From Acidobacteriaceae bacterium (GTDB taxonomy: Bacteria > Acidobacteriota > Terriglobia > Terriglobales > Acidobacteriaceae): a stretch of 7,265 nt of DNA. The notes beneath the pieces were generated by a model, which saw nothing but the letters and a program-made list of their open reading frames with translations, was not told the DNA's origin and searched no databases. Of the stretch, positions 1 through 7,265 are shown in pieces; the stretch's first letter is position 1; the number at the start of each line of letters is the position of its first letter. A program made the translations under genes and the position numbers. The DNA is taken from contig PMXH01000145.1 of the NCBI GenBank assembly GCA_003165855.1, forward strand, positions 2,820-10,084, in the 5' to 3' direction.

Positions 1-1
1 G

Positions 2-58
2 GCTGGGATCGTTCTTGTGGTCGGATCGGCTTTTGCCGCTCTTGGCGAACTGCCTCCG
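2..58 (+). other. Hydrophobic signal-peptide core or N-terminal membrane segment
   Basis: The first visible residues of the giant protein are AGIVLVVGSAFA followed by ALGELPPW. This is an uncharged, hydrophobic run ending in small residues. A-F-A at residues 10-12 fits the AXA rule for signal peptidase I, with cleavage possible after residue 12 (base 37). The positively charged n-region expected before such a core would lie upstream of the window. The alternative is an uncleaved N-terminal anchor helix. Either way the TPR body would sit outside the cytoplasm. Moderate confidence, because the residues that would settle it are cut off. Confidence 0.6.
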
Positions 59-3000
59 TGGATTCGCAACATCGAAGCATCAAGCGCGCTGGAGGCGGTT
101 TTCTTTCGCATGATGCCGTTGCCCGGAGGCGCTGTGCCTTTTCGCCGTCCGCCGTGCGAAACGCGTTCCGCCCTCGCGGACCTCATCAAGAATCAGCCTC
201 GCAATGCCGAGCTATATTCTTTGCGCGCCCTGGAGGACGAACAACAGCTCGACTTCGGAGCCGCTGAGTCAGACTGGAAATCCTACGTCGAAAATTCGTC
301 GGACAAGATCGAGGCACAACTCGCTCTTGCTGACTTCTATCATCGCCGTCTTCGTCCGGCGGACGAGATTAAGACGCTATCGTTGGTTGCGAACGCAGCA
401 CCCATTCCAGAAGAGAAGTTAACGCCGCCCGCGCAACAGCGCTCCTGGCAGGCGTTTGAGCGCATCTTCGGCGTCGTGCAAGCTCAGGGGCTCGGAAAAG
501 ATGCTTCCACCGCCCAGTACCGCGCCTGGATCGCGCGTTATCCGCAGGAGCAATCGCTCTATGTGCGCTTCCTGCACTTTCTGGTTGCGCAGAAGGAATA
601 TGCGGCCGCCGGACACCTGATCGCCGAGTACCAAAAACAGTTTCCGAGTGACCCGGTCTTTCCGGTGAAAGCAAAGGCGATGGTGGAGTATCGGCACGGC
701 TCTGCCCGTGCAGGCTTGGCAGTATATGAGCAGCAATTTCAGCCACTGTGGGATCCGGACTTGGTCAAGAGTTATTTCGACCTGCTGCATGAGACCCAAA
801 ATCTCCGGAAGTTTCTCGACCAGGCTCACGCCTCGCTTAGCTCGAATCCCGAAGATTTGAATGCGACCGCGCGTATCTTTTATTACTACCAACAACAGGG
901 CAAGCTCGAGGTGGCGCAGCAGGCAATTGCCGACTTCCGCGTCCACAAGGAAGCCCGCAAGGCGCCGTGGACATCGCAGGAGCTCCATATCTGCGCCCGA
1001 CTTCTCGAAGACATCCACGCCTATCCCGAGGCGGCGCGCTATTACTTCGCGCTCTACAACAGCAACGGACGCCCCGATGCACAGGAACAGGCAATCGCGG
1101 GACTCACGAATCTCTTGCTTACCGCGCCGGAGACGTCGATTCGCTTTGGGTCCGGCGAGCTTTCCATGTATCGCGATATCGCCACCATGGATCAGGGGCC
1201 CGGCTATTTGAACGGGATTCTTTCGTTGATTCTGAACACAACAGAGCCAGCCTCGAATTACTCAATGGAAGAGCAACGCGCTGTGCCTTACTTCCATCGC
1301 TCTCGTGCTGCCGAACTGCTGGCTTTGCTAGATACGAAGTTCCCCACCTCTTCTCGTCGACCCGAACTTCATGCCAGCCTGCTCGAATTTTATTCAGCTA
1401 CGGTGGAGAGTGATGCGGTTATTCAGGGTGGCCGCGACTTTCTGGCCGCTTTCCCGAATGCTCCACAGCGGACGGCGGTCGCTCTACTCATGGCCGACGC
1501 CTACTCGCGCAAGGACGACACGACGAGCGAATTCGCTATTTACGATTCCGTACTTCAGGAGCTCGCATCCCAGGCCCAGAACGTGCCTTTGGGAGCTGCC
1601 TCGGAGGGGATGAACTCGTCCTACAATTACGCGCCCCGCACAATCAATCGCGGCATGAACAACGCGACCGACGAAGCGGGAGAAGGAGGCGAGGAACCAG
1701 GATCTGGCGAGCCGCAAGAAGTCGCTGGGCGTCGGCGCCCAGTTAGCGGGGCTTTCCAGATCAGTTCGACCAATTCTCTTGCCCAACAAACCGGCGCGCG
1801 TTCCTCCGAATATGCGCGCGTTCTGGAGCGATATCTCGCTCGCCTCGTCCAAACGAAGCAAATCCCGCAGGCGCTGGCGGTGTTGCGACGCGAGATCGAC
1901 CGCAATCCCGATGACCCCGGGCTCTACGAACGGCTCGCGGTGTTTCTCGAGCAAAATCAGTTAGGCGCCGAACAGGAAGAAGTTTACCGTCGTGCGATCT
2001 CGCGCTTTCCCGACCATTCCTGGTATGACAAACTCGCGCGCTTCTATCTGCGGCAGAGAAGAAACTCCGACTTCGAGCAGTTAACCCGCGATGCCGTCAA
2101 AACCTTCAGCGGCAGTGATCTTGAAAGGTATTTCTACAACGTCAACGGCGGCGGCCCCGTGTTGTATCTGCGCCTGAACCAGTATGCGAATCAGCGTTTC
2201 CCGCACAACCCGGTATTCGTTCGGAATCTTCTCTCCGCTTACAGGACACCTGCGACCCGCGATCCGGTCGCCTGGGAAGCGTTGTTGCGTCAGCACTGGT
2301 TCGAGGAAACAAGTCTTCGCGATGAATTCTTCGAGTTTCTTTCGCGTACCGGCAAGCTGGAATCGGAGTTGAGCGCCTTGCGCCAGAGCGCGCCGGATGC
2401 AGCGAATTGGGACAGGAATCCTGCTGCCGCCGATTTTCTCGCCTATGGCAACCTGTGGCGCTCGCACTTTGAAGAAAGCGCGCCGATACTCCGATCGCTT
2501 GCCTCCCAATATCCTGCAGAGTTCGAAATTGCCCGTACTGCTTCTTCCGTATATCGCTCCCTCGCGTACTTCGACCCCGCCGATACCGCCGTTGCTGCGC
2601 GCATCGAAGATAATCTCCTTCAGGCGAATCCCGGCAATACTGAGATCCTCGCCCGCATTGGCGACATCTACGCCGATCGCGATCAATTTGCGCAAGCCGC
2701 TCCCTACTGGGAACGCATCCCGCAAGTTTTCCCAGGCCAGGACGGCGGATACCTCGACGCCGCGACCATCTACTGGGACTACTATGACTTTGATAACGCA
2801 CTCCGCCTGCTCAATCTGGGGCGCGATCGCCTTGCCGATCCCAATCTCTATTCCTACGAAGCGGGTGCGATCTACGAAAGCAAACGGGACTATCCCCACG
2901 CTATCGAAGAATACGTAAAAGGCTCGCTCGCCGGTTCCGCCGATTCTCGTACTGAACTCCGATTGCTTGCACTCGCGCGCCGCCCCAAGTTCCGCGACCT

Positions 3001-6000
3001 CGTTGATCAGACCACCGTCAAAACCGTGGCACCATTGAATCCCACCATGCCTGCAATCTACCTTCGCGTAAAGGTTCTGGAAGCGCAGAATCGCAAGCCG
3101 GAAATGGCGACATTCCTCGATGCACTGACGAGCGGCACAACTTCCATCGAGCAAGCGGAGGACCTCGAAAGCCTGGCGCAGCAGAAATCGCTGGAAGCCG
3201 TCCGCCAGCACGCTCTCGAAAAAGAGGCTGGGCTTACCAGCGACCCGGTTGCGCGCCTCGAGCTTCGTTATTCGCTCATTCGACTGTACGAAGGCTGTAA
3301 GGATCTCCAGTCTGCCCAGAAGAACGTCGAGGCGCTCTACCGCGAGAATCCCAAGATTCTGGGCGTCGTCCGCTCCACTGTCGATTTCTACTGGCGCACC
3401 AAGAATTATCCGCAGGCCATTTCCGTACTGCTCCAGGCCGCTAACGACTCTTATCCCGAGCTGAGTGTTCAGTTCACCTATGAGGCCGCTCGCAAGTCGA
3501 CCGATGCCAGGCAGTATTCGCAAGCACGCGATCTGCTCACGCAGCTGTTGAAAGATTCGCCTTACAACGGCGAATATCTCGCAGCCATTGCAGACACGTA
3601 CGCACAAGCCGGTGACGACCAGGGTTTGAAACAGTTCTACACCGAGAAGATCGCGCTGTTCCGTACCGCGTCGCTCCCGGCGGATGCCCGCAAGGCTCAG
3701 ACCGCCACTTTGCGGCGCGGTCTCATTCCTGCGCTCACCCGCATGAGGGACTACGCTGGCGCGGTCGATCAGTACATCGAACTCATCAACAATTATCCGG
3801 AAGATGACACGCTCGTCACCGAGGCCGCCTTGTACGGACTGCATTACCAGCGCCAGCAACAACTCGTCGACTTCTACGCAAAGACGATCTCCCAGTCGCC
3901 GCGCGACTACCGATGGTCTACAGTGCTGGCGCGGATCCAGACCAATCTCGAAAACTACCCGGCTGCGATTGAGACCTACGCCAAGGCCATCACCATTCGC
4001 CCCGATCGCGTCGACCTTTACACCGCGCGCGCAGGTCTCGAAGAACGGTTGATGCGCTTCGATGACGCGGTCTCTGACTACGAACACATCTATGAGCTCG
4101 CGTACAAAGACCCGCAGTGGATGGAGAAAATCGCGACCGTGCGCGCTCGTCAAGGTAAGCGGAGGGAAACTGTCGCCGCCCTCAAAGCGGCTTTGATCGA
4201 TGGCCGACCGGAGAATGCGTCGAACTATTTCGAGGTCGCGCGCCGATTGGAATCCTGGGGGATGCTCGCGGAGGCCCGCACTTTTGCTGAACTCGGTATC
4301 AAGACAGCAGGACCTGACCTGCTGGCTGCGGCAGAGAATCAAACGGGAGCGAAAACCTACACTCGGATCATGACCCGCCTCCGCCAGCAGGACAAGGCAT
4401 GTGCCACGCTGGAGGGTTCCCTGGCAGATGCGTCGTCGAACTTGCCCGTCCTCAAGGAACAAATTGCGGCGCGAGGAATCGCCGCCGTGACGGACGCCCA
4501 GTGGCGCGAAAGAGTGCGCCGCACCCGCATCGAGACTGCCCGCAACGGCATGGCCGCCGTTCTCGCAGAGATGGGCAACACCGTGAACTTGTTTTTTACA
4601 CCCGAGGAGAGGCTCGGGTTCGCCCACTTTGCTGAATCCAAGAAGATCGGCATGAACGTTGCCGACGTCGAGAGGTTCGCGATTCCTCTCGCCCAAAGCG
4701 CCGCTCTCGCCGACCAGGAATCGCGATGGCGTTTTGAAGTGATGATGCAGGTTCCGAACGATTTTCCAAACCTCTATAGCCGCATGCCAGTCTTCTTCGA
4801 CCTGCAACGCCGTCGCGGACGCTTTGCCGAGCTTGGGTCGCAGTTAGAGCAGTACGCCGCGGTGCTGCCGCCCGCCAACCGCCATGCTCCCCTGCTTGAA
4901 GCCGCCGACGCGTACCGCTCCGCTGGCGACCAACAAAACGAGTTGCGGCTGCTCTCGAACACTTCCGTTTACAGCCTGGACAACGCCCACCAGCAGCGTC
5001 TCTTCGAATTGCTCCTGGCGCAGCGGCCGCAGGAACTCGTCCTAATCGCTTCGACGTGGACTCCCGCGGGCGAAAATGCCGCCAATTACCTGGTCGCGAA
5101 CGGCGGACCCGCTCTGGTGCACAGCGCAATTGTGGCGCGCGGGCAACATCGTCCGCCAGTCTGGACCAAGTCATATCTAGCGCTCGCGGGACTGTATTAC
5201 TCGGAACCCGCAGCGGACGTCAACAATGCCTTCCTCGGCGCGCTCGGTGACCAGACCATCGCCGAATGTCTCGCTAAGCCCGTCGATCGTGCGCAGCAGC
5301 TTGCCGGCAACACCTGGTTTTACTACGGGTCCCGCTATGGTGAGTACCTCGGAGCAACCAAGCTAGGCAACCCTGAGGACTTTCTGCCCGCGGTCCTGGA
5401 GCAGAGTCCGGTTTCATCTTCCGGATACTTAACCTTGGCTGACTACTACGCTGGTTCCGCCGATTCCGAGCACGCCATTGCGGATTACAACCACACGCTC
5501 GAACTTTCCCCGGACCGCCCGGATGTACACGATAGTCTCGCCATCGTCTATTACAAGCGAGGCGATCATGCTGCTGCAATCGCCCAGTGGAGGCAGGCGT
5601 TCGCGGTACTCTCGAAGCAGCTCAACAGTTCGCACGTCCCGGAGACTTTCTGGAAGGACTTCGGACGCACTTGCGATCAGCTTCGTGCCCGGCATCGCTA
5701 TTCGGAGCTCAAGCCCGATGCCGACGCCATCGTTCGCACCTACCTCCTCCGCAACGGCAGCTACCGCTCAAACGCTGTTTTGCAGGCAGCCTACGCCGCC
5801 GTAGGCGACCCTACTTCCGCGACAGCGTGGCTCCTGGAGGTTGTCTCCGCGGCACCGGACCCCACGCAGATTCTGGCCGATGTCGTCGACGCACCTTGGA
5901 TCCCACTCCTCCACCGCGCTCCGATCTATCAGCGTATTCTCCAGTCCAAGCAGGATGCGCTCGCTTCCCTCACAGGCCTAGAGCGTGACAATGCCCACCA

Positions 6001-7264
6001 GTCCCTCGGTTCCTGGCAAGTGCGCTGGATCAGGTACCTCATCCTCACCAAGCAATATGCGCAAGGGGCTGACGCCATTGCCGCTTTATCCAAAGAGACT
6101 CGAGACGCGGAGTCCGCCGCTCTGGTTCCACTTGACCTGCGTCTCGCTGCGCAACTGGGAACTCTGGACTCCAAGATCGCCGAGTATCGCGCCGAGCCAC
6201 AGAACATTCCCGATTCAAGTCTGCTTCGAGCAGCAGCACGCCAGCTGTTTGAGGCCGGGGACAAGCAGTCTGCGCGCGAGATTCTCGAATTCGTATTTGC
6301 TCGCGAGATCGATGAACATCAGTTCAACGCCGCCAACTTCATGGGCCTCGCCGAGATTCGCCTTGCTTCGGGAGATCCTTCCGGTGCCCTAGATTTGCTC
6401 CGCCGGTTGGTGGTGGTCGTGGGAAATCCCTTCGAGAATCTTGATCCTGCCGCGGCACTGCTGGAAAAGACCGGCCACAATGCTGAAGCCGTCGAGTTTC
6501 TGGAGCAACTCGTTAAGTCGGCGCCTTGGGATGCTTCGTACCGTTTGCGTCTCGCCAAAGCTAGAACGGCCGCGGGGCAGAACGCTGCTGCGGCCCAGGA
6601 AGGACTCGCCTCGATCGCCTCCGGGTCGGAAATTCCTTATGATCTCCGCATCAGAGCTGCTTCTTCTTTTGCAGGCCGGCCGCACGCCGATCTCGGAAGC
6701 GGCGAACTGAACCTGCTTGCCGGAAACGCGAGTAGCATCTCTCCAACTGCTGCCGACAAGTTCTACTTCTACGAAGCTCGGATCGAGGCCGCGCAGAGCG
6801 CAGCCGATCCGCAGGCCAGGCTCCAACTGTTGAGTCACTGCGTCATCGATTTTCCGCGGCGAGACGAAGCTCGCGTTCCACTGTTTCAGGCTGCGGCGAG
6901 TCTGCGCTCCGATGAGTTTGCTGTCGCAGTTCTGGAACCGCTTCTGCAAAAGCAATTCCTCGGCAGCGTTGCTCCCTCTGCGGCCAATTCCGATGAGGAA
7001 CAGATTATCAGTTCCGAAAACGACGATGAAAACGAAAGCGAGCCCATAAACATCGCTATTAGGCCGTCGCTCAAAATTTCCCGCGCCCAAGAAGCGCAAC
7101 TGGCGCAGACGATCGGCGAGACGATGAGACGGTTGAATCGGCTGTCTGACGCCGTCTCTTACTTCGAAGTGGCTCGCCGCCTCGAGGATTCGCCAGAGTT
7201 ACGCAGGGAAAGCAGAAAGAAGATTGCAGATCTTAGGGCAGCACTGCGAATGCAGCAACAGAAT
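2..7264 (+). CDS. Giant exported tetratricopeptide-repeat (TPR) protein, partial at both ends
   Basis: Frame 2 has no stop across 2421 codons, and its translation is consistently protein-like, with alternating amphipathic helices, Ala/Leu/Tyr at helix packing positions and Pro at turns. TPR pairs are recognisable in several blocks, the clearest being residues 1820-1870 (AIADYNHTLELSPDRPDVHD, then a second helix pair). TPR units are about 34-residue helix-turn-helix modules that stack into superhelices and bind proteins or peptides. Full coverage at that unit length would be roughly 70 units, though several sections look degenerate. No catalytic domain is visible. Only seven cysteines occur, and the N-terminus looks like a signal peptide core, so a role outside the cytoplasm as a scaffold is inferred. 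The start codon should be a little upstream of base 2 and the stop beyond 7264. There is no frameshift or internal stop. The family assignment (TPR) is firm; the specific function is unknown. Confidence 0.93.
158..400 (+). repeat. N-terminal TPR-like units (residues 53-133)
   Basis: After a proline-rich neck (residues 40-51, with PLPGGAVPFRRPP around it) the helical repeats begin. The segment NAELYSLRALEDEQQLDFGA has the TPR helix A pattern (W/L-x2-L/Y, then G/A, then Y/F), and AAESDWKSYVE supplies helix B. The next pair starts at KIEAQLALADFYHRRLRP. The DNA itself is not repetitive, so the repeat is visible only at protein level and is old and diverged. Confidence 0.75.
500..1132 (+). repeat. 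TPR-like block (residues 167-377)
   Basis: Successive helix pairs can be followed through this stretch: SLYVRFLHFLVAQKEYAAAG with its partner HLIAEYQKQFPSDPVF, then ARAGLAVYEQQF, then NATARIFYYYQQQGKLEVAQ with AIADFRVHKEA, then ICARLLEDIHAYPEAARYYF. Pro-rich turns (YPQE, FPSDP, NPED) mark the unit boundaries as in TPRs. Spacing is not a strict 34 residues, so some units are degenerate. Confidence 0.75.
1289..1564 (+). repeat. TPR-like block before the first linker (residues 430-521)
   Basis: Helices such as RAAELLALLDTKFPTSSRRP and HASLLEFYSATVES lead into GRDFLAAFPNAP and the TPR-type helix TAVALLMADAYSRKDDTTSE, then FAIYDSVLQEL. The A-D-A-Y turn followed by a helix with a central Tyr is typical of TPR helix A/B junctions. 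This block is followed directly by low-complexity sequence. Confidence 0.65.
1565..1801 (+). other. Gly/Glu-rich low-complexity linker (residues 522-601)
   Basis: The helical pattern stops here. The stretch is rich in Asn, Ser, Gly and Gln, and contains an acidic Gly/Glu core at bases 1670-1723 (residues 557-574: DEAGEGGEEPGSGEPQEV) followed at once by a basic patch, GRRRP, at residues 576-580. It looks like a flexible hinge separating the N-terminal TPR region from the main TPR body. The reading frame stays open and in the same phase on both sides, so it is part of the same protein and not a gene boundary. Confidence 0.7.
1802..2107 (+). repeat. TPR block after the linker (residues 601-702)
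   Basis: The pair ALAVLRREIDRNPDDPGLYE, with RLAVFLEQNQ, then EEVYRRAISRFPDHSWYDKL and ARFYLRQRR, follows the TPR pattern closely. It has a helix B ending in N-P-x-D-P, a helix A with L-x2-F-L, and a next unit with Y-x3-I/A-x-R-F-P. This is one of the better-conserved repeat stretches of the protein. Confidence 0.82.
2108..2581 (+). other. Helical segment without clear TPR phase (residues 703-860)
   Basis: Residues such as LERYFYNVNGGGPVLYLRLN, FVRNLLSAYRTP, AWEALLRQHWFEE and LRDEFFEFLSRTGKLESELS make aromatic and acidic amphipathic helices. The interval structure of a TPR is not evident, and G-G-G interrupts one helix boundary. It could be degenerate TPRs or a distinct capping or binding insert. 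I recognise no named domain. Confidence 0.5.
2582..2938 (+). repeat. TPR block (residues 861-979)
   Basis: This block has about three consecutive units: NNLLQANPGN-like helix B ends (LLQANPGNTE) followed by ILARIGDIYADRDQFAQAAP, then YLDAATIYWDYYDFDNALRL, then LYSYEAGAIYESKRDYPHAI with EEYVKGSL. The G-D-I-Y, T-I-Y-W and G-A-I-Y elements occupy the same position in successive helix A segments, and A-x2 at helix B follows each. This regularity makes the TPR call strong. Confidence 0.87.
3251..4312 (+). repeat. Longest continuous TPR array (residues 1084-1437)
   Basis: About ten helix pairs run on with few breaks. They include RLELRYSLIRLYEGCKDLQS, TVDFYWRTKNYPQAISVLLQ, QFTYEAARKSTDARQYSQAR, EYLAAIADTYAQAGDDQGLK, YAGAVDQYIELINNYPEDD, YPAAIETYAKAITIRPDRVD with LYTARAGLEERLMRFDDAVS, and MEKIATVRARQGKRRETVAA. 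The unit YPAAIETYAKAITIRPDRVD is nearly a consensus TPR helix B plus turn. This part is the likely structural core of the superhelix. The count of ten is approximate and made by eye. Confidence 0.87.
4313..5419 (+). other. Atypical mid-protein section rich in Trp, Tyr and Gly (residues 1438-1806)
   Basis: TPR periodicity fades after residue 1437. The section contains a basic helix (QWRERVRRTRIETARNGMAA), a possible turn-strand (NTVNLFFTPEERLGFAHF), a helix-rich stretch that still looks repeat-like around residues 1610-1680, and then two glycine- and aromatic-rich stretches. The first is at bases 5048-5206 (STWTPAGENAANYLVANGGP and following). The second is at bases 5309-5350 (NTWFYYGSRYGEYL). 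Tight, specific side-chain patterns of this kind usually reflect a conserved functional surface, unlike the variable TPR helices. No known domain is recognised, so the role is open. Confidence 0.55.
5420..5623 (+). repeat. Most canonical TPR pair (residues 1807-1874)
   Basis: The segment runs SGYLTLADYYAGSADSEHAI, then ADYNHTLELSPDRPDVHDSL, then AIVYYKRGDHAAAIAQWRQA. It shows the classic TPR order: L-A at helix A, Y-Y then a G/A-rich turn, A-I at the start of helix B, Y-x2-x-L-E-L-x-P-D at its end, then the next unit L-A-I-V-Y-Y-K-R-G-D-x-A-A-A-I. Nearly every consensus small and aromatic position is filled, so this is the best anchor for a profile search. Confidence 0.93.
5624..6334 (+). other. 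Weak helical repeats (residues 1875-2111)
   Basis: Amphipathic helices continue (VLQAAYAAVGDPTSATAWLL, HQSLGSWQVRWIRYLILTKQ, SLLRAAARQLFEAGDKQSAR), but unit spacing is irregular. A proline- and histidine-containing stretch (APWIPLLHRAPIYQRI) breaks the pattern. The last part, from about residue 2080, returns to a recognisable TPR helix pair. Probably degenerate TPR or Sel1-like solenoid; no separate domain is seen. Confidence 0.5.
6335..6622 (+). repeat. C-terminal TPR block (residues 2112-2207)
   Basis: The helix pairs are NFMGLAEIRLASGDPSGALD with LLRRLVVVVGNP, then AAALLEKTGHNAEAVEFLEQ with LVKSAPWDASYRLRLAKART and AAGQNAAAAQEGL. L-A-x-x-x-x-A-x-G-D/Q/H-x-x-x-A at each helix A/B junction is the TPR signature. 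After this block the helices become less regular up to the acidic linker. Confidence 0.82.
6971..7045 (+). other. Acidic low-complexity linker (core residues 2331-2347)
   Basis: A 17-residue core, DEEQISSENDDENESEP without the final proline, is ten Asp/Glu residues among Ser and Asn with no hydrophobic residue except one Ile-Ser pair. It is flanked by APSAANS on one side and PINIAIRPSLKISR on the other. This is a disordered, strongly negative hinge between the last solenoid section and a charged C-terminal helical repeat. Frame and phase are unchanged across it. Confidence 0.75.
7094..7264 (+). repeat. Charged C-terminal TPR-like repeat, cut by the window end
   Basis: The pair AQTIGETMRRLNRLSDAVSY with FEVARRLEDSPELRRESRKK follows a TPR-like layout and then continues as a basic helix (IADLRAALRMQQQN). 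It is markedly richer in Arg, Lys and Glu than the rest of the protein. Such an Arg/Gln-rich amphipathic helix often precedes a disordered tail. The stop codon is outside the window, so how far the protein continues cannot be said. Confidence 0.65.
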
Positions 7265-7265
7265 G

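Noticed and set aside
91..115. GGAGG at 91-95 followed by in-frame ATG codons at 110 and 113 as the true start of the gene
   Set aside because: The spacing of 14 bases is too long for a good ribosome binding site, and starting here would discard the in-frame hydrophobic signal-like segment upstream.
419..1018. Minus-strand open frame of 199 codons
   Set aside because: Same antisense register as the large shadow frame; it ends at a sense TTA codon at 419, and the sense strand codes for TPR helices here.
967..1413. Plus-strand open frame of 148 codons in another phase
   Set aside because: Arg- and Ser-rich composition typical of an out-of-phase reading of GC-rich coding DNA; the main frame remains open and TPR-like through it.
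1565..1801. The first low-complexity linker as a boundary between two genes
   Set aside because: No stop codon, ribosome binding site or phase change occurs; TPR coding continues in the same frame on both sides.
1484..1954. Minus-strand open frame of 156 codons
   Set aside because: In-register antisense shadow across the first linker; it has no domain signal.
2397..2918. Plus-strand open frame of 173 codons in another phase
   Set aside because: Pro/Ser/Arg-rich out-of-phase translation overlapping one of the clearest TPR blocks.
4600..4619. Inverted repeat ACCCGAG/CTCGGGT with a six-base loop as an intrinsic terminator
   Set aside because: It lies inside the coding frame, and the T-tract (4592-4597) precedes the stem on the + strand instead of following it; on the minus strand the stem is followed by A bases. 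No terminator logic fits.
2081..4807. A 908-codon minus-strand open frame as the main gene of the window
   Set aside because: It starts on TTG, lies in exact antisense codon register with the stop-free sense frame, and ends exactly at sense TTA codons. Its translation has no recognisable domain, whereas the sense strand gives clear TPR motifs over the same bases.
6389..7099. Minus-strand open frame of 236 codons
   Set aside because: Another in-register shadow of the sense gene, opposite the C-terminal TPR block and acidic linker; no family resemblance.

Overview
The whole window is the inside of one very large protein gene on the + strand. Reading frame 2 (codons starting at base 2) is open without a stop from base 2 to base 7264, giving 2421 consecutive codons. 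Neither the start codon nor the stop codon lies inside the window, so any caller that needs both ends returns only short shadow frames and misses the real gene.

The product is an all-helical tetratricopeptide-repeat (TPR) protein. It opens with a hydrophobic stretch ending in an A-F-A signal-peptidase-like site. This suggests that the true start is only a short distance upstream and that the protein is exported. Layout by residue, where residue 1 is the codon at base 2: hydrophobic N-terminus and proline-rich neck (1-52); N-terminal TPR units (53-133, 167-377, 430-521); a Gly/Glu-rich linker (about 522-600); a TPR block (601-702); a helical segment without clear TPR regularity (703-860); TPR blocks (861-979 and 1084-1437); a long atypical section rich in Trp, Tyr and Gly (1438-1806); the most canonical TPR pair (1807-1874); weak helical repeats (1875-2111); another TPR block (2112-2207); a helical segment leading to a second, very acidic linker (2331-2347); and a charged C-terminal helical repeat running off the window (2367-2421). 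No enzymatic domain, glycosyltransferase domain or kinase domain is recognisable.

The base composition is moderately GC-rich. The leucine and serine codons TTA, CTA and TCA are rare, and this alone creates long antisense open frames in register with the gene, one of them 908 codons. There is no intergenic DNA, RNA gene, promoter, terminator, mobile element or CRISPR array in the window. The composition and the style of an exported TPR giant fit a soil bacterium of the Acidobacteriota (Terriglobia/Koribacter-like). That is my best guess from general resemblance and not a demonstrated assignment.

With only one gene visible, nothing can be said about pathway partners. A sensible working idea is an extracytoplasmic protein-protein interaction scaffold; its ligand is unknown.
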